Part shown: piece by piece, positions 34,317-42,457 of the stretch
Numbering within the stretch: position 1 is the stretch's first letter
How the letters are laid out: every line of letters begins with the position of its first letter
Assembly: GCF_035830635.1 (NCBI RefSeq)
Contig: NZ_JAYMFI010000015.1
Coordinates: 46,067-110,066, forward strand
DNA: 64,000 nt
Reading direction: 5' to 3'
Origin: Adlercreutzia shanghongiae
Lineage (GTDB): Bacteria > Actinomycetota > Coriobacteriia > Coriobacteriales > Eggerthellaceae
Program-made: the position numbers and the translations under genes
The notes under the pieces: model-generated
Seen by the model: only the letters and a program-made list of their open reading frames with translations
Databases searched by the model: none
Told to the model about the DNA's origin: nothing

Positions 34317-34412
34317 GCCAAATCATAAAATAAAACATCGCCAAATCCTAAAACAGATAAGAGCCAGATACTAAAATGAGACATCGCCAAATCCTAAAAC
34401 GTCCTGTATAAT
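34317..34412 (+). repeat. Four 23-bp iterons overlapping a promoter
   Basis: GCCA occurs at 34317, 34340, 34363 and 34386, exactly 23 bp apart. Each begins a unit close to GCCAAATCCTAAAAC; units two and four match over about 19 bp including ACATC in front, while unit three is the most diverged. A TATAAT box at 34407-34412 lies directly after the last unit, so bound protein would cover the -35 region. The ATPase gene starts 24 bp later. Confidence 0.8.
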
Positions 34413-34435
34413 TGAGGAGAATAGAAAGGACGGCA

Positions 34436-35710
34436 ATGACTGGCGACAGCTATACTTATCTCCCTCGATTGACCGACCGCTTGCTGCGGGAGAAGCTGGC
34501 CGGCATTTCGGCCGTTCTCGTTCGCGGACCGAAGTGGACGGGAAAGACGTCCTCGTGCGAGCAGTTGGCGAAAAGCGCGCTGCTTCTTCGCGATCCGGAT
34601 GTCTATGTGCGCTCCATGGACGCCATGGCCGTGCAGCCGTCGCTGCTCTTGCGGGGGGACCGCCCTCGCCTCATTGACGAATGGCAATTAGCGCCGGCTC
34701 TGTGGGACGCCGTGATTAGCGAGGCCGACAAAGCCAAGGGCCAGGCTTCCCAGTTTCTGCTTACCGGGTCGGCAACGCCGGTGGATACGGCGCAGCTGAG
34801 GCACACGGGCACGGGGAGAATTGCGCGCATCACCATGGAGACCATGACCTTGGAGGAGTCGAACGAGAGCAGCAAGGAGGTGTCGCTCACCGCTCTTTTC
34901 GAGGGGGCGAAGGCGGAGGGCGCAAGCTCGCTGTCCGTGGAGGACTACGCGCGGCTCATCTGTCGCGGAGGATGGCCCGCCGTGATAACGGGACGGTCGT
35001 CGGGCGAGCTGGCGCAAGACTACATCGACGCCCTCTGCGAATCGGATATGACAGAGGCGGTGGGCGCGGAGCTCGATCCTGTCCGCGCCCAAGCGCTCAT
35101 CAGGTCGCTGGCGCGCAATTCGGCCCAGGAGGCCAACAATGCCACGCTGTTGGAGGATGTGCGCAACGCGGGCGTGGGTATGAGCGATCCGACGTTGCGC
35201 ACGTACCTCAACGCACTGCGTCGTTTGTCCGTGCTGGAAGAGGTGAAGGCCTGGGCGCCCACCTTGCGATCTCGGACGCCTTTGCGCTCTACCTCGGTGC
35301 GTCATCTATGTGATCCCTCCATTGCGGCGGCGGCTCTTGAGACGAGCCCCGACGGGTTGTTGAGCGATCTGGCTACCATGGGCTTCCTCTTCGAATCGCT
35401 CTGCGTACGCGACTTGCGCGTGTATGCTCGGCTTTTGGGAGGGGATGTGTACCATTACCGCGACAAGGGCGGCTTGGAGGCCGATGCGATCATCCGGCTG
35501 CGCGATGGCCGTTGGGCGGCTATCGAGGTGAAACTCGGCGGCGAAGCGCGCATCGAAGAGGGGTCCACTCATTTGAAGGCGTTGGAAGAGAAAGTCGACA
35601 GCAAGAAGAGCGGGTCCCCGTCGTTTTTGATGGTTCTGACGGGGACGAGCTATGCCTACACGCGTCCCGATGGAGTTCATGTCGTGCCCCTGGGTTGCCT
35701 GTGCCATTAG
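34436..35710 (+). CDS. AAA-family ATPase with DUF4143 domain
   Basis: A 424-residue protein. The AAA part has Walker A RGPKWTGKTSSCEQ (about 29-42, with Trp in place of a small residue), Walker B PRLIDEWQLAPALWD, and sensor 1 FLLTGSATP. The C-terminal DUF4143 domain has a PD-(D/E)xK-like core (DVYHYRDKGGLEADAII, then WAAIEVKLGG). ATG 34436 follows GAAAGGACGG. These proteins are common in gut anaerobes and have no settled role; nuclease or defence functions have been suggested for the fold. The four iterons upstream suggest control by a DNA-binding protein, perhaps this protein itself. Confidence 0.9.
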   Translation: MTGDSYTYLPRLTDRLLREKLAGISAVLVRGPKWTGKTSSCEQLAKSALLLRDPDVYVRSMDAMAVQPSLLLRGDRPRLIDEWQLAPALWDAVISEADKAKGQASQFLLTGSATPVDTAQLRHTGTGRIARITMETMTLEESNESSKEVSLTALFEGAKAEGASSLSVEDYARLICRGGWPAVITGRSSGELAQDYIDALCESDMTEAVGAELDPVRAQALIRSLARNSAQEANNATLLEDVRNAGVGMSDPTLRTYLNALRRLSVLEEVKAWAPTLRSRTPLRSTSVRHLCDPSIAAAALETSPDGLLSDLATMGFLFESLCVRDLRVYARLLGGDVYHYRDKGGLEADAIIRLRDGRWAAIEVKLGGEARIEEGSTHLKALEEKVDSKKSGSPSFLMVLTGTSYAYTRPDGVHVVPLGCLCH

Positions 35711-35800
35711 GGCCCTTGCTGCAAGTTTTGCAGCCAAAACGCCCGAAATTGATGCAAGTTTTGCCGTTCACCCTCTTCATCACCTCTGTCGATTGACCGC

Positions 35801-35837
35801 TTAATCTCTGGTTAAGGTCAACTTAACGCAAAGCTTA
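35801..35837 (+). promoter_or_regulatory. Four TTA half-sites before the molybdenum oxidoreductase operon
   Basis: TTA occurs at 35801, 35812, 35823 and 35835 (steps 11, 11, 12). The last pair reads ACTTAACGCAAAGCTTAGAC, close to the pair before the kinase gene. TATTAAT at 35853-35859 may be the -10, placing the array at about -60 to -20, suited to activation by a PhoB-like regulator. A TGCAAGTTTTGC-containing repeat pair (35720-35765) lies further upstream. Confidence 0.62.
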
Positions 35838-35990
35838 GACGCGGCGTATCGCTATTAATTTGGGGCTTGGGCACAATGGGATTATCGAAAAGTCCAAAGA
35901 GGAGAGACTTTTCCTGCTCGGATAGCGTGGCGTCGCGCCCCTCCCCGCCGCCGCGCGGCCGAGCCCGTGAGGGAGAGAGAGGAGAAATCC

Positions 35991-38495
35991 ATGACCCAAG
36001 CGAAGGCAGAGGCACGCTTCACGCGCAGAAGCTTCATCAAAGGGGCTGCCGCACTGACGGCCACCGGCGCGCTTGCCGGCTGTACCCCGGTAGCCGACAA
36101 TCTTGCCGAGACTGGCGATGCGGCTTCGCTCCAGGAATCACCCGATGAGATTTTCTCGGGCGTGTGCCGCGGCGATTGTTTCGGTGGCTGCTTTCTGAGC
36201 CTTCATGTTCGTGACGGCAAGCTAGTGCGAACATCTATGAGGGAGTTTCCCGATGCAAGCTACAATCGGATTTGCTCAAAAGGCCTGTCGCATCCCGAGC
36301 GTGTCTATAGCTCAAAGCGTCTCCAGTATCCCATGAAGCGTATTGGCGAGAGAGGCGAAGGGAAGTTTGAACGAATTAGCTGGGATGAGGCCATAGAAAC
36401 CATTGCCACTACTTGGAGAGGCTTTGCCGAAGAGTACGGCGCAGAATCGATGGCGGTATTTTATGGGGGAGGCTGCGCTGGATCGATTGGCGGCGGAATG
36501 TGGGGTAGTGCCCTGTCGCGTTTTATCGCCGCTACGGGGTGCTCTACGGTGATGCAAGCCGTTGATATGGCCATGGGCTATGGAATGGGTCGAGCGCTTG
36601 GCAGTGGTTCGAGTTTTGCGTATCAAAACGAGCCCACTGACTGGAAGAATTCGAAGACGATTATTTGCTGGGGCTCAAATCCGTTTATGTCTATGCCGCA
36701 GGTCGGACACTTTATTTTGGAAGCAAAGGAAGCAGGCACCAAATACATTGTCATAGATCCCGTTTTCAATTTCAACGCTGCAAAGGCCGATCAGTACATC
36801 TATGTCAACCCGGCCACGGACGGCGCTTTGGCTTTGGGGATAACGGGCCGCATTATTGCGGAGCAGTCGTACGATGACAACTTCCTCAAGCACCATAGTG
36901 AAGCGGCATTTCTAATCAAGGAGGACGGATCTCAGCTTCGTCTGAGCGATTTGGGCGTTGATCCTGAGCAGAATGGCGTTGACCCCGATACCGGAGAGCC
37001 GGTCATTGTCGATCCCTTCGTGGTTTGGGATGAAAGTACCAGCTCTGCGGTCGCGCTCGAAGATGCTGTTGATCCCGCGATCGAAGGTGTGGAAAGCGTA
37101 AAAGGGATTCCCGTCAAAACGCAATTCGACCAGCTTAAGGAATTGACGGCTTCCTACACTTTGGAGCGAACGGAGGAATTGACTGGCGTGCCGGTGGATA
37201 CAATCAAGGAGCTGGCCCGCATCTATGCCGAGGAAGGACCTGTCAACACCCTTTGGGCTGTGGGGCCCGACCACTACAATAATGGTGCCTACAATTACTG
37301 GTGCATGACATTGCCCGCGCTTATGACCGGACAAATCGGAAAGCCGGGTGCGGCGGTTGGCGCTATGTCGTCTATGGAACTTGGCAATATCGTCAATGCC
37401 ACTCAAGGGGCGTTCCCCGTCGACGATGATGGCACGGTTCTTTACGGATCGGGGACGATTGTCAATCTCAACAATATAGGCTCCATTTTGGACTCGGGGG
37501 TTATCACGGGGACGGAAGTTCCGCTCAAGGGATGTTACATTTGCTTTACAAACCCGGTGTCCGTGAATACCAATCGGGCGTATACAATCGACTGGATTAA
37601 GAAGCTCGAGTTTGTAGTAGTGGCAGATATTACGATGACGGAAACGGCAAAATACGCCGATATTTTGCTGCCGGTTTGCCACTGGTTCGAATGCACGGAG
37701 TTGTTTGGAACATATATTACGCATCCGTACGCCATCCTTCAAAAGCCTGTGCTTGAGCGAATGTACGAGTCGAAATCTGACTTCGAAATTTACAAAATGA
37801 TCCTCGAACAGCTTAATCTAGGGAAGTTTTTGGACATGACGGAAGAAGAATACATGTCCATGCTGCTTGACAACGATACATGCAGAGAGCGAGGCGTTAC
37901 CGTCGAAGCACTGAGCGAGAATGGAGCGGTTCGAGTTTTCGGCCAGTCGGAGCACATCGCAATGGAAGGCGCGGTTTTCGCTACGTCGACGGGGCGAGCT
38001 TCTTTCTATCAGGAAGCTGTTGCGCTGGGCTATGATATCGGGCAGGAAGTCGACGAGACTAAAGAGAAGGTGCCGTATTGGGAGCCTGCCAAGGAAGCCG
38101 ATATCAACAGTGCCATTCGTGAAAAATACCCCTTTGTTGTTATCACGGAGAACATGCGCACGCGAACTCATTCGGAATGGTGGGATGTTGAGAGCTTGAA
38201 GGAATATGAGCCCGGTCCCTTTGTAAGGGTTAGCGTCGATGATGCGAAAGAGCTCGATGTTGCAGAGGGGGATATGGTCAGGCTTTACAACGACCGTGGG
38301 GCTCTGGTTCTTCCTGTTGTTATTAACCCTGGACTGCCAAAAGGTATTGTTACAGGTCCGCGTGCATATCAAATCGAAGAGCATATCGACGGCGGATGGA
38401 ATGATATCACTTCGCATGAGTTTAACCAAGCATGTGAAAACATGGTTTTCTACGACGTAGCTGTTGCGATTGAGAAGATCAATGAGGAGGCATGA
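35991..38495 (+). CDS. Tat-exported molybdopterin oxidoreductase (DMSO reductase family)
   Basis: An 834-residue catalytic subunit. The twin-arginine signal is FTRRSFIKGAAAL, followed by LAGC, which may be a lipobox (Cys31). An Fe-S site C59-x3-C63-x3-C67-x27-C95 comes next, then the molybdopterin domains (GSNPF-type segment WGSNPFMSMPQ, and the C-terminal dinucleotide-binding domain). AGAGAGGAG precedes ATG. The family includes DMSO, TMAO and catechol-dehydroxylating enzymes of Eggerthella; the substrate cannot be assigned. The operon has no membrane-anchor subunit. Base use is clearly more AT-rich than the surroundings, suggesting transfer. Expression is probably under the nearby two-component system. 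Confidence 0.92.
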   Translation: MTQAKAEARFTRRSFIKGAAALTATGALAGCTPVADNLAETGDAASLQESPDEIFSGVCRGDCFGGCFLSLHVRDGKLVRTSMREFPDASYNRICSKGLSHPERVYSSKRLQYPMKRIGERGEGKFERISWDEAIETIATTWRGFAEEYGAESMAVFYGGGCAGSIGGGMWGSALSRFIAATGCSTVMQAVDMAMGYGMGRALGSGSSFAYQNEPTDWKNSKTIICWGSNPFMSMPQVGHFILEAKEAGTKYIVIDPVFNFNAAKADQYIYVNPATDGALALGITGRIIAEQSYDDNFLKHHSEAAFLIKEDGSQLRLSDLGVDPEQNGVDPDTGEPVIVDPFVVWDESTSSAVALEDAVDPAIEGVESVKGIPVKTQFDQLKELTASYTLERTEELTGVPVDTIKELARIYAEEGPVNTLWAVGPDHYNNGAYNYWCMTLPALMTGQIGKPGAAVGAMSSMELGNIVNATQGAFPVDDDGTVLYGSGTIVNLNNIGSILDSGVITGTEVPLKGCYICFTNPVSVNTNRAYTIDWIKKLEFVVVADITMTETAKYADILLPVCHWFECTELFGTYITHPYAILQKPVLERMYESKSDFEIYKMILEQLNLGKFLDMTEEEYMSMLLDNDTCRERGVTVEALSENGAVRVFGQSEHIAMEGAVFATSTGRASFYQEAVALGYDIGQEVDETKEKVPYWEPAKEADINSAIREKYPFVVITENMRTRTHSEWWDVESLKEYEPGPFVRVSVDDAKELDVAEGDMVRLYNDRGALVLPVVINPGLPKGIVTGPRAYQIEEHIDGGWNDITSHEFNQACENMVFYDVAVAIEKINEEA

Positions 38496-39160
38496 TGACG
38501 AATTACGGTATGGCGATTGATCTTAAGCGTTGCTTCGGGTGCCAGACTTGTGCTGCTGCCTGCAAGACTGCAAATAATTTGCCGAAAGATATTGCCTACA
38601 ACGTCGTTTACACAAAGAACAATGGTGACTATTCAAATTTCGGCACGGCGGTTGTGCGAGGTGCGCGGGCAAACGACAACGCTGGAGGAGCTTTTCCGGA
38701 CTGTGTGTTGAGCTATCTTCCTGTTCAATGCCAGCATTGTGCTAACCCTGCATGTGTGGAGGTATGTCCCACGGGCGCTTCGGCGAAAGATCCCGATACG
38801 GGAATTGTTTCAATTGATGATGAGCTGTGTATCGGATGCGAGTCTTGCATCCAGGCTTGCCCCTATGAGGGGGTGCGTACTCCTATAAGCGATGACGTGG
38901 ACTACTATCTCGATGTGGTATTGGGCGAGCATGATGCTCCGGTGCATGAAGTTGGTTCGGTTGAGAAGTGCACCTTCTGCAAGAACCTGATCGATCGAGG
39001 TGAAAAGCCTGCTTGCATGGTTTTATGCCCGGGGCGCGCTCGTTATTGGGGCGATTTGGACGATCCGGAGTCTGAGGTCTCCAAGGCCATTGCTGGGCGG
39101 GAATCGTTCTTTCTTCGCGAGGAGGCGGGCACGAGTCCGAGTGTCTTCTATCTGAAATAG
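38492..39160 (+). CDS. Four-cluster ferredoxin-like electron-transfer subunit (DmsB type)
   Basis: The 222-residue protein has four Cys clusters: CFGCQTCAAAC (C14, C17, C20, C24), QCQHCANPACVEVC, LCIGCESCIQAC and KCTFCKNLIDRG with later PACMVLC. Sixteen Cys suit four [4Fe-4S] clusters. There is no signal peptide, so it would be exported by hitchhiking on the Tat signal of the catalytic subunit, whose stop it overlaps (ATGA). It passes electrons to the molybdenum site. With no DmsC-like anchor, the electron donor is unknown. Confidence 0.95.
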   Translation: MMTNYGMAIDLKRCFGCQTCAAACKTANNLPKDIAYNVVYTKNNGDYSNFGTAVVRGARANDNAGGAFPDCVLSYLPVQCQHCANPACVEVCPTGASAKDPDTGIVSIDDELCIGCESCIQACPYEGVRTPISDDVDYYLDVVLGEHDAPVHEVGSVEKCTFCKNLIDRGEKPACMVLCPGRARYWGDLDDPESEVSKAIAGRESFFLREEAGTSPSVFYLK

Positions 39161-39162
39161 CG

Positions 39163-39230
39163 CAACTGCTTAGCAGTTGTGACAACGCGAAGAAGCGTTG
39201 CGACCGAGACTCGTCATCGGTCGCAACGCT
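39163..39230 (+). other. Two hairpins between ferredoxin and chaperone genes
   Basis: A small hairpin CAACTGC-TTA-GCAGTTG (39163-39179) is followed by a 14-bp perfect stem AGCGTTGCGACCGA with its complement (39194-39207 / 39217-39230), 9-nt loop. No T run follows. They may attenuate transcription or protect the upstream mRNA so that less chaperone than enzyme is made. Confidence 0.65.
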
Positions 39231-39255
39231 ATTCTCATGGGTGAAAGGACCTAAA

Positions 39256-39981
39256 ATGGTGAATCGCGAGGCCGCAATACGTCGTTACATAGGGCTAGCT
39301 GATTGCTGCGAGCTGTTGTCGGAGACGTTCAAATACCCCACAGAGCGGCTGATATCATCGTTGCTGGATGGGTCCTACCTCGAAGATTGTATTCACAGTG
39401 TTGAAGATGCCGGCGCGGAACCCTCTCAGCTCGATTCTGCTATCGAAAACATCCAAGCTCTCTCTTCCAGCTCACCGAACTCCTTGCTGGATTCGGCACG
39501 AAAGGGATACTCCCTCCTTTATCTTGCTCCAGGATCAAAAGTGCCTGTATTTCCCTATGAAAGCCCCTTTCGCTTTGTAGCAGACCAAAGAGAGGGAGTT
39601 CCGTCGCTGTTTAGATCGCAAATAACGCTTGACGTCGAGCGTCAAATGGCGGCGGCTGGCGTTCTCCCGTGCGATCGGAACAAGGAGCCGTCGGACAGCA
39701 TTTGGCGCGAGTTTTCGTTTCTATCTTTCCTCCTGGGCAGTGCCGCCGCTGCGTTGTGCGCCGAGGACGTTGCGTCCGCAGGCCAATGGATTGAGCGTGC
39801 GCGTACATTTTGGTCCAGTCATGCTCAGCGGTGGGTCCCTGACTTCATGCTCAGAACAGCTGAGTGTGCTCGGAGCGAAGCATTTCTTCCTTGGGCGGAA
39901 TGCTACGAGTGCTTCGCCGATGTGGGTTCTAAAATTGTTTCTCTGCTGCAAGGGGAGTTGGAGGGGAAGGGTTCTTTCTAA
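39256..39981 (+). CDS. TorD/DmsD-like chaperone for the molybdoenzyme
   Basis: A 241-residue all-helical protein of the TorD family. The region VPVFPYESPFR carries the conserved Y/F-x-S/E-P segment, and EFSFLSFLLGSAAAAL matches the E..fl.fl pattern. These chaperones bind the Tat signal peptide and assist cofactor insertion. ATG 39256 behind AAAGGACC is preferred over the GTG five codons upstream. It lies third in the molybdoenzyme operon after two hairpins, with base composition like that of the oxidoreductase. Confidence 0.85.
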   Translation: MVNREAAIRRYIGLADCCELLSETFKYPTERLISSLLDGSYLEDCIHSVEDAGAEPSQLDSAIENIQALSSSSPNSLLDSARKGYSLLYLAPGSKVPVFPYESPFRFVADQREGVPSLFRSQITLDVERQMAAAGVLPCDRNKEPSDSIWREFSFLSFLLGSAAAALCAEDVASAGQWIERARTFWSSHAQRWVPDFMLRTAECARSEAFLPWAECYECFADVGSKIVSLLQGELEGKGSF

Positions 39982-40119
39982 TATCCTGCTGCCGGTTACG
40001 GTGTCTTTTACCGTTCAATCTTACAATCACGTTCGCGTGCGGCGCGTGCGCGCTTGCGGGCGTGGGCCGTGGTATCATGATTCGATGCTGAAACGACCGA
40101 CCGACGGCAAGAAAGCGCT

Positions 40120-41175
40120 ATGAAGAACATCACCGAAATCCTCGCTTGCGTCGAAGAGACGCCCGCCACGTTCGAATCCTATCTGAAGTGCTACGCCGAC
40201 CCGGTCGGGGAGCTCATCAACAGCTACATCCCCCACGGCGCGCACGGCGACATGGACCGCTACCTGTACGCGCCCCTGTACCGGTACAGCGAGAACGCCG
40301 GCAAGCGCCATCGCCCGCTCATCTGCTACGCGGCCTGCCTGGCGGTGGGCGGCAACCCTGATTGCGCCACCACCTCGGCGGCGGCCATCGAGCACTTCCA
40401 CTCCGCGGCCCTCATCCACGACGACATCGCCGACGAGGCCGAGCTGCGCCGCGGCGAGCCCTGCCTGCACCTCACCGAGGGACTGGGACTGGCCATCAAC
40501 ATGGGCGATTTGGCGCTCTCCATGGTGAACGGCCCGGTGGTGAACGACCCTCTGCTGGACGATGCCACGAAGGTGCGCGTCATCAGCGAGCTCATCGCCA
40601 TGACCTGCCGCACGGTGGAGGGCCAGGCGCTCGATCTGGGCTGGGCTCGCGACGGTCGCTACGACATTGCTCCCGAGGACTATCTCACCATGGCCATCCA
40701 CAAGACGGCCCACTACTCCGGCGCCGTGCCGCTGGCCGTGGGCGCCATCGTGGGTGGTGCCGACGACGAGAAGGTGGAGGCCCTGCGCAGCTACGGGCTG
40801 GACACCGGCTTGGCCTTCCAGATCCAGGACGACCTTCTGAACCTGGTGGGCACCGACGAGGCGAAGAAAAAGGACTTCCGCAGCGACATCACCGAGGGCA
40901 AGCGCACGCTGGTGGTGGTGCATGCCCTGCAAAACGCCGCGCCCGAAGCCCGCGGGCGGCTCATCGAGATCCTCTCCGCGAAGGAGCGCGATCCGGAGGT
41001 GCTGGCCGAGGCCGTGGAAATCATGGAGGAGGCGGGGTCGATCGACTACGCCCGCTCCTTCGCCGAGGATCTCACGCTTAATGCCAAAGCGCGGCTGGCC
41101 GGGGCGCTTTCGCCCTCGCCGTACCGCGATCTGCTTGTATCTATGGCCGACTGGTTCGTGAACAGGTTGAAATAA
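40120..41175 (+). CDS. Polyprenyl (geranylgeranyl/farnesyl-type) diphosphate synthase
   Basis: A 351-residue trans-prenyltransferase. The first aspartate-rich motif is LIHDDIADEAELRRGEP (an HDDxxDE form with the typical RRG), the second is FQIQDDLLNLVGTDE, and GKRT follows. It condenses isopentenyl diphosphate to make C15-C20 or longer chains for quinones or lipid carriers. The chain length is not predictable with certainty. Ile-His before the first motif gives no bulky block, which favours a longer product; this is inference. It shares one base with the next gene. Confidence 0.93.
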   Translation: MKNITEILACVEETPATFESYLKCYADPVGELINSYIPHGAHGDMDRYLYAPLYRYSENAGKRHRPLICYAACLAVGGNPDCATTSAAAIEHFHSAALIHDDIADEAELRRGEPCLHLTEGLGLAINMGDLALSMVNGPVVNDPLLDDATKVRVISELIAMTCRTVEGQALDLGWARDGRYDIAPEDYLTMAIHKTAHYSGAVPLAVGAIVGGADDEKVEALRSYGLDTGLAFQIQDDLLNLVGTDEAKKKDFRSDITEGKRTLVVVHALQNAAPEARGRLIEILSAKERDPEVLAEAVEIMEEAGSIDYARSFAEDLTLNAKARLAGALSPSPYRDLLVSMADWFVNRLK

Positions 41176-42077
41176 TGGAGCCTATCAAGAGAAACGACAC
41201 GGGCGCCGCCGTAGAAGACGTTCAGGCGCGCCTGGCCCGCATCGGGCATTTGCCCGAGGACGCCATTACCGGCACCTTCGATGACGCCACGGTGGAAGCG
41301 CTGGCTGCCTTCCTGGCCGAGTCGGCCTTGCCGGTGAGCGAGGAAGTCACCGAGAAGGTGTGGTCTGCCCTGGTGGACGCTTCCTACAACTTGGGCGATC
41401 GCACGCTGTATTTGCGCATGCCATACTTCCACGGCCACGATGTGTTCGAGCTGCAGCAGGCCTTGGGCGCGCTCGGGTTCTTCTACGGTGCGCGCGATGC
41501 CATCTTCGGCGCTCACACCGAAGAGGCCCTGCGCCGCTTCCAGCTGAACCTCGGTCTGCCCTCCGATGGCATTGCGGGCGCCTACACCTATGCCGCTTTG
41601 CGCAATCTGGCCCATTCGTGGGTCGGCAAGGAGGCCACTCACGGCTCGGTACGCCATTTGGGCTTCGCTCGTGCGGCCGATGTGCTCGAGCGCAACGCCG
41701 TGTGCCTGTTCGGCACCGACGAGTTCTCCCGCTCGGTGGCTTCACGTATGTCGAATTTGTCCCAAGCGACCAACCCTGCCTCGAAGATCATCAGCGCCGA
41801 TAGCCTCTCGGTGCCGCCCGATGCGTCCATGATGCTCGTGCACGTGCTGCTGGACGCCAAGGACGCCGATGCGGGGGTGCCGCTGGTTTCCTACGAAGAG
41901 GAGGATACGCTCTCCTTGCGTCTGGCCTCGGCCGTTGACGTGGCCCGCGACGCCGTGTGGCCCCGTCTGTCGGTGCTGCTTCCCGGCACCGTGTGGTTGG
42001 AGGCCGGCCCGGAGCGTTCCGCCCAGCACTATGCCATCACCTTGCTGGATGCGCTGTGCTCGGCGCTGCAGGAGTAG
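41175..42077 (+). CDS. Protein with two peptidoglycan-binding repeats and an unknown C-terminal domain
   Basis: A 300-residue protein without a signal peptide or membrane helix. Residues about 5-60 (GAAVEDVQARLARIGHL) and 87-140 (GHDVFELQQALGALGFFYG, EEALRRFQLNLGLPSDG) are PG_binding_1-like repeats. The C-terminal half (about 160-295) has an alpha/beta pattern resembling the amidase-associated domain in actinobacterial genes next to cell-division loci, but no catalytic residues are evident. The start overlaps the prenyl synthase stop by 1 bp. How a cytoplasmic protein would meet peptidoglycan is unclear. Confidence 0.75.
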   Translation: MEPIKRNDTGAAVEDVQARLARIGHLPEDAITGTFDDATVEALAAFLAESALPVSEEVTEKVWSALVDASYNLGDRTLYLRMPYFHGHDVFELQQALGALGFFYGARDAIFGAHTEEALRRFQLNLGLPSDGIAGAYTYAALRNLAHSWVGKEATHGSVRHLGFARAADVLERNAVCLFGTDEFSRSVASRMSNLSQATNPASKIISADSLSVPPDASMMLVHVLLDAKDADAGVPLVSYEEEDTLSLRLASAVDVARDAVWPRLSVLLPGTVWLEAGPERSAQHYAITLLDALCSALQE

Positions 42078-42153
42078 CGAGCGACGTCTTCTCTCCCAAT
42101 TCAGCAAGATTCAGCGGGCAGACTTTGGTCTGCCCTTTTGATGCACCGGTTGT

Positions 42154-42294
42154 TTGTCTTTCTGACGATGGTTGCGGTTTGCCTTTCCGACGCCGCCGCT
42201 GGTCTGCCCGTCTGACGCCGCCGCTGGTCTGCCTTCCGACGATGATGGCGGTCTGCCCTCTCGGCGCTGCCGCCGGTCCGCCCGTCTGACGATA
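42154..42294. repeat. Tandem 25-bp repeats
   Basis: Five full units and a partial sixth follow one another (42154, 42179, 42204, 42229, 42253, 42278), all near CTGCCCGTCTGACGCCGCCG followed by CTGGT. Unit four has 24 bp. A degenerate unit may precede them at 42130. No reading frame with a ribosome site covers the array. It lies between two converging genes. Confidence 0.78.
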
Positions 42295-42380
42295 ACTGCA
42301 CTTTTGTATAGTTTTCTGCGCCGAAATCCGAACTTGGGGCGAGAAATGTATGGATTGCCGGAAGATAACTGCACTTTTGT
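42292..42380. repeat. Direct repeat of a 16-mer flanking a conserved-looking block
   Basis: ATAACTGCACTTTTGT occurs at 42292-42307 and 42365-42380, 73 bp apart. Between them lie TTTTCTGCGCCGAAATCC and GGGGCGAGAAATG. The block resembles an interspersed intergenic element rather than a gene; there is no start with a ribosome site. It immediately follows the 25-bp array. Confidence 0.6.
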
Positions 42381-42457
42381 GCGGTTTGATGCAGTTTGAT
42401 GTGGCAAGCGCGTGTGCGCGTGACAATCGAGCGTGCGGCAAGCGCGTGTGCGTGTGG

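Noticed and set aside
34317..34412. CRISPR array or plasmid origin
   Set aside because: The four 23-bp units are contiguous without spacers, and no replication initiator gene is adjacent; a regulatory iteron array on a promoter fits better.
42108..42294. CRISPR array
   Set aside because: The 25-bp units are directly adjacent with no unique spacers, and no cas gene is in the window.
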